Source of the DNA: Bacteroidota bacterium
GTDB taxonomy: Bacteria > Bacteroidota > Bacteroidia > B-17B0 > Aurantibacillaceae
Direction: 5' to 3'
Length of the DNA stretch: 64,000 nucleotides
Assembly: GCA_020403265.1 (NCBI GenBank)
Contig: JADBXZ010000002.1
Coordinates: forward strand, 211,413-275,412
Positions within the stretch are counted from its first letter, which is position 1, and the number at the start of each line of letters is the position of its first letter. Below the pieces are notes generated by a model, which made no database searches, was not told where the DNA came from, and saw only the letters and a list, made by a program, of their open reading frames with translations. This document shows positions 61,324 to 64,000 of this stretch, piece by piece. The position numbers were made by a program, and so were the translations under genes.

Positions 61324-61716
61324 ATGTTCTTGACAAAAACAAAAATTGATTGGAGCGAAATGGATTTGTTTGGACATGTTAACAATGTGGCGTACTTTAA
61401 ATATTTTCAATCTGCAAGAGTTCATTTTTTAACTCACATAGGTATTAATACTTCAAATCCAAAAGACGCTCAAAGCTTTGTAGTTGCGGAGTGTTTTTGT
61501 AATTATCATCAACCGCTATACTACCCGGATGATATTGAAATTCAAACAAGCGTTATTTGGATAAAAAATTCGAGTTTTCAATTGCAGCATCAAATCCTTA
61601 ACTCTCAAAGTGCTTTATGCGCAACTGGCAAGGATGTGGTGGTTCTATTCGACTATTCTAAAAACGAAAAAGTGTTTGTTTCAGAGAACATAAGAATGTT
61701 GTTGAATAAGTATTAA
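61324..61716 (+). CDS. hotdog-fold acyl-CoA thioesterase (YbgC/4HBT-like)
   Basis: A 130-residue thioesterase of the 4-hydroxybenzoyl-CoA/YbgC type. The family's D-x-x-GHVNN motif is present (D14 in EMDLFGHVNNVAY), which holds the catalytic aspartate and the start of the long helix. Such enzymes hydrolyse acyl-CoA thioesters in the cytoplasm as tetramers. ATG 61324 gives the conventional N-terminus MFLTKTKIDWSEMD; the in-frame ATG at 61261 would overlap gltX. It lies 10 bp after gltX and 18 bp before uvrB. Confidence 0.85.
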   Translation: MFLTKTKIDWSEMDLFGHVNNVAYFKYFQSARVHFLTHIGINTSNPKDAQSFVVAECFCNYHQPLYYPDDIEIQTSVIWIKNSSFQLQHQILNSQSALCATGKDVVVLFDYSKNEKVFVSENIRMLLNKY

Positions 61717-61734
61717 AGAAATATTAATAGTCTT

Positions 61735-63762
61735 ATGGCATTTAACTTAATATCGGACTTTATTCCCACTGGTGACCAACCAGAGGCCATAAAACAACTT
61801 GTGCAAGGTATCCGGCAAGATGCAAGAACGCAAGTTTTATTAGGCGTAACCGGATCCGGTAAAACATTTACAGCTGCTAATGTTATACAACAAGTTAATA
61901 AGCCAACATTAATTCTAAGCCATAATAAAACGCTTGCTGCGCAGTTGTTTAGTGAGTTTAAGCAGTTTTTTCCGAACAATGCTGTTGAGTATTTTGTGAG
62001 TTATTACGATTATTATCAGCCTGAGGCTTATTTACCAACCACAGGAACTTATATAGAGAAGGATCTTGCAATTAACGATGAAATTGAAAAACTCAGATTA
62101 AGCACCACTTCTTCTTTGCTTTCAGGAAGAAGAGATGTAATTGTTGTAAGCTCAGTTTCTTGCATTTACGGAATGGGAAACCCATCTGATTTTAAAGCAA
62201 ACATTATTACGGTTAATAAGGGCCAACTTATTTCAAGAAATAAATTATTATATCAATTTGTTCAGGCATTATACTCGAGAACAACAGGTGATTTTAATCG
62301 AGGAACCTTCCGGGTGAAAGGTGACACTGTTGATATAAGGTTATCCTATACTGATTATTGTTTAAGACTTTCTTTTTTCGGGGATGAGATAGAAAGTATC
62401 GAAACTTTTGATCCGGCAAATAATGCAATACTAGAGAAGTTTGAAAGTTTCACGATTTACCCCGCCAATATTTTTGTTACTGCACCCGATACGATTACAA
62501 AATCTATTTTTCAAATTGAGGCGGATTTGCAAAAACAAGTTGAGTTTTTCAACTCACAAGGCAAAATGCTTGAAGCTAAAAGGCTGGAGGAGCGAGTAAA
62601 GTATGATATCGAAATGATGCGTGAATTGGGTTACTGTAGCGGAATAGAAAATTACTCTCGGTATTTTGATGGAAGATTACCCGGAACCCGACCATTCTGC
62701 TTGTTAGATTATTTTTCGAATGATTTTTTAATGATTATTGATGAAAGTCATGTAACAATTCCTCAAATAAGAGCCATGTTTGGTGGTGATCTCAGCAGAA
62801 AACAAAATTTGGTGGAATATGGCTTTAGATTGCCTGCCGCATTAGATAATAGGCCGTTAAAATTTGAAGAGTTTACAAGTCTGCAAAATCAAACAATTTA
62901 TGTAAGTGCAACACCTTCTAAATATGAGTTAGAATTATCTGAAGGAATTGTAGTGGAGCAACTCATAAGACCAACGGGTATTTTAGACCCTATTATTGAA
63001 GTCCGCCCTGTTGGCAATCAAGTTGACGATTTGTTGGATGAAATCCATAAGAATGTTGAAAAAGATGAACGTGTTTTAGTAACCACTTTAACCAAACGAA
63101 TGGCTGAAGAGTTGACTAAATACTTAACTAAATTGCAAATAAGATGCCGTTATATACACAGTGAAGTTGAAACCCTTGAAAGAATTGAAATTTTAAGACA
63201 GCTAAGAGTTGGAATGTTTGATGTGTTGGTTGGTATAAACTTACTCAGAGAAGGACTTGATTTACCTGAAGTTAGTTTAGTAGCAATTTTAGATGCTGAT
63301 AAAGAAGGTTTTTTAAGAAATACAACCAGTTTAGTTCAAACCGTTGGACGTGCTGCAAGAAATGTTAATGGCCGAGTGATTATGTATGCTGATAGTATTA
63401 CTGACAGTATGAAACAGACTATAGATGAAACCGAACGACGCAGAAAAAAACAAATAGCCTATAATTATGAGCATAAGATTATACCTGTTCAGGCTGGTAA
63501 AAAAGCACTATTAAAACCTTTGATTAGTGGTACTGAGGTCACGATTGGCGGTGAATTAGTTAAAGTATACGAAGATCCTATTTTAGTAAGTATGGCTGCT
63601 GAGCCTGAAATGAAGTATAACAGCGCAGAAGAAATCAAGAAAAAAATCACAAAAGTTAAAACAGCAATGGTTAAAGCATCAAAAGAGATGGATTTTATTT
63701 TAGCTGCTAAATTGCGGGACGAAATGTATGCTTTAGAGAAGCAATTGATTGCTTGGGGTTGA
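61735..63762 (+). CDS. uvrB: excinuclease ABC subunit B
   Basis: A 675-residue UvrB helicase-like damage-verifying protein of nucleotide excision repair. Seen: Walker A GVTGSGKT at 37-44, the beta-hairpin region YYDYYQPEAYLPTTGTYIEK, the DESH-type motif in IIDESHVTIPQ, NLLREGLDLPEV and QTVGRAARN motifs of helicase domain 2, and the C-terminal UVR motif (about 637-672). The length is normal. It is the last plus-strand gene and ends before a strong hairpin terminator. It could act with the ATL protein encoded nearby on the minus strand. Confidence 0.96.
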   Translation: MAFNLISDFIPTGDQPEAIKQLVQGIRQDARTQVLLGVTGSGKTFTAANVIQQVNKPTLILSHNKTLAAQLFSEFKQFFPNNAVEYFVSYYDYYQPEAYLPTTGTYIEKDLAINDEIEKLRLSTTSSLLSGRRDVIVVSSVSCIYGMGNPSDFKANIITVNKGQLISRNKLLYQFVQALYSRTTGDFNRGTFRVKGDTVDIRLSYTDYCLRLSFFGDEIESIETFDPANNAILEKFESFTIYPANIFVTAPDTITKSIFQIEADLQKQVEFFNSQGKMLEAKRLEERVKYDIEMMRELGYCSGIENYSRYFDGRLPGTRPFCLLDYFSNDFLMIIDESHVTIPQIRAMFGGDLSRKQNLVEYGFRLPAALDNRPLKFEEFTSLQNQTIYVSATPSKYELELSEGIVVEQLIRPTGILDPIIEVRPVGNQVDDLLDEIHKNVEKDERVLVTTLTKRMAEELTKYLTKLQIRCRYIHSEVETLERIEILRQLRVGMFDVLVGINLLREGLDLPEVSLVAILDADKEGFLRNTTSLVQTVGRAARNVNGRVIMYADSITDSMKQTIDETERRRKKQIAYNYEHKIIPVQAGKKALLKPLISGTEVTIGGELVKVYEDPILVSMAAEPEMKYNSAEEIKKKITKVKTAMVKASKEMDFILAAKLRDEMYALEKQLIAWG

Positions 63763-63787
63763 TCTCATATTATATTTAATGATCAAA

Positions 63788-63818
63788 AAAAAGGCTTGCA
63801 TACAATGCAAGCCTTTTT
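63788..63818. terminator. bidirectional intrinsic terminator
   Basis: A perfect 14-bp stem joins AAAAAGGCTTGCAT (63788-63801) and ATGCAAGCCTTTTT (63805-63818), with a 3-base ACA loop. The arm ends form a T run on each strand, so it can stop transcription from uvrB (plus) and from the converging minus-strand gene. It sits 25 bp after the uvrB stop and 19 bp from the minus-strand stop. Confidence 0.92.
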
Positions 63819-63837
63819 AATTTGAGTGATTTTATTT

Positions 63838-64000
63838 TTATCGGAATAAGCTTAGATTGCCTTTTTTCTCATATTCAGTGCCGTCTTTACCACTACCTTT
63901 TATTACGTAGAAGTAAGTACCGCTAGGGCATTCCTGACCTTTGAAGTTTTTACCATCCCATGCAATGTTTCCTGTTTTAGAAACAACATCATAAACTTTA
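63838..64000 (-). CDS. C-terminal end of a protein with a CHU_C / type B T9SS sorting domain (partial)
   Basis: The minus strand is open from the window edge to TAA at 63838-63840, giving 53 residues. The stretch IAWDGKNFKGQECPSGTYFY, then a KGSGKDGTEYEKKGNLSLFR-like end, matches the gliding-motility-associated C-terminal domain (CHU_C), which directs proteins through the type IX secretion system as a type B signal. The last residues (basic, then LSLFR) are characteristic. The rest of the gene lies beyond the window, so the passenger domain is unknown. It is strong evidence for a Bacteroidota host with a T9SS. Confidence 0.85.
   Translation of the reverse strand, partial: KVYDVVSKTGNIAWDGKNFKGQECPSGTYFYVIKGSGKDGTEYEKKGNLSLFR

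Noticed and set aside
1..64000. CRISPR arrays, tRNA or rRNA genes, transposases
   Set aside because: Looked for regular repeats, cloverleaf-like segments and transposase motifs; none found. The glycan genes are probably laterally variable, but no mobile element is visible.

Overview
The window comes from an AT-rich Bacteroidota genome. The best evidence is the 3' edge, where a minus-strand gene ends in a CHU_C / type B type-IX-secretion sorting tail (63838-64000). A TPR protein ending in the SIRYAKRIQ linker typical of this phylum, and near absence of strong Shine-Dalgarno sequences, agree with this. I cannot name a genus.

Bases 1-49610 are one very dense plus-strand surface-glycan cluster of about 47 genes. 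Most spacings are 0-10 bp or 1-17 bp overlaps, and the run is broken only by AT-rich gaps at 16939-17099 and 19239-19398. Its parts are: (a) 1-8914, a legionaminic-type LegB end and LegC, a PHP enzyme, an ATP-grasp ligase, an SDR, an acetyltransferase, a HisF-HisH-amidotransferase triplet and two Gfo/Idh dehydrogenases; (b) 8914-19238, glycosyltransferases, an AsnB-type enzyme and two further PP-loop N-acetyl-sugar amidotransferases, then an SDR and a GT4; (c) 19399-21871, an MBOAT/SGNH-like O-acetylation pair; (d) 21876-29593, a WlbA-WlbB-WlbC-like 3-amino-sugar set, a NeuD/PglD-like acetyltransferase, a GtrB-like GT2, an SDR, a second DegT aminotransferase and a GT39-like membrane transferase; (e) 29594-41789, a pseudaminic-type pathway (PseB, PseC, PseH-like GNAT, NeuB-family synthase) interleaved with a PhyH-like oxygenase, an acyltransferase-3, an amidotransferase-HisH-HisF triplet, an aldo-keto reductase, an SpsF-type cytidylyltransferase, a class III aminotransferase and a double GNAT; (f) 41799-49610, an unassigned GT-B-like protein, a second AsnB, two GT4 enzymes, an AlgD-like sugar dehydrogenase and a fifth PP-loop amidotransferase.

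Bases 49607-59737 are on the minus strand and form a tight run: TPR membrane protein, alkyltransferase-like protein, PBP1A, 3-oxoacid CoA-transferase A and B, two polytopic membrane proteins (GT39-like, DUF2079-like), a MauE-plus-thioredoxin protein and an unassigned protein. Bases 59799-63762 return to the plus strand with housekeeping genes (gltX, a hotdog thioesterase, uvrB). A strong bidirectional terminator (63788-63818) separates uvrB from the converging sorting-domain gene.

The most striking feature is the concentration of nitrogen-transfer chemistry. There are five PP-loop sugar amidotransferases, two HisH/HisF ammonia-supply pairs with different active-site losses in HisF, and two AsnB-type glutamine-dependent enzymes, which suggests a glycan rich in amidino and/or carboxamide groups. 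The nonulosonate pathway is also non-canonical: no PseG/LegG hydrolase and no Wzx, Wzy or initiating transferase was found in the window, while an AKR/class III aminotransferase/SpsF cassette sits inside the Pse genes. The cluster evidently continues upstream of base 1.
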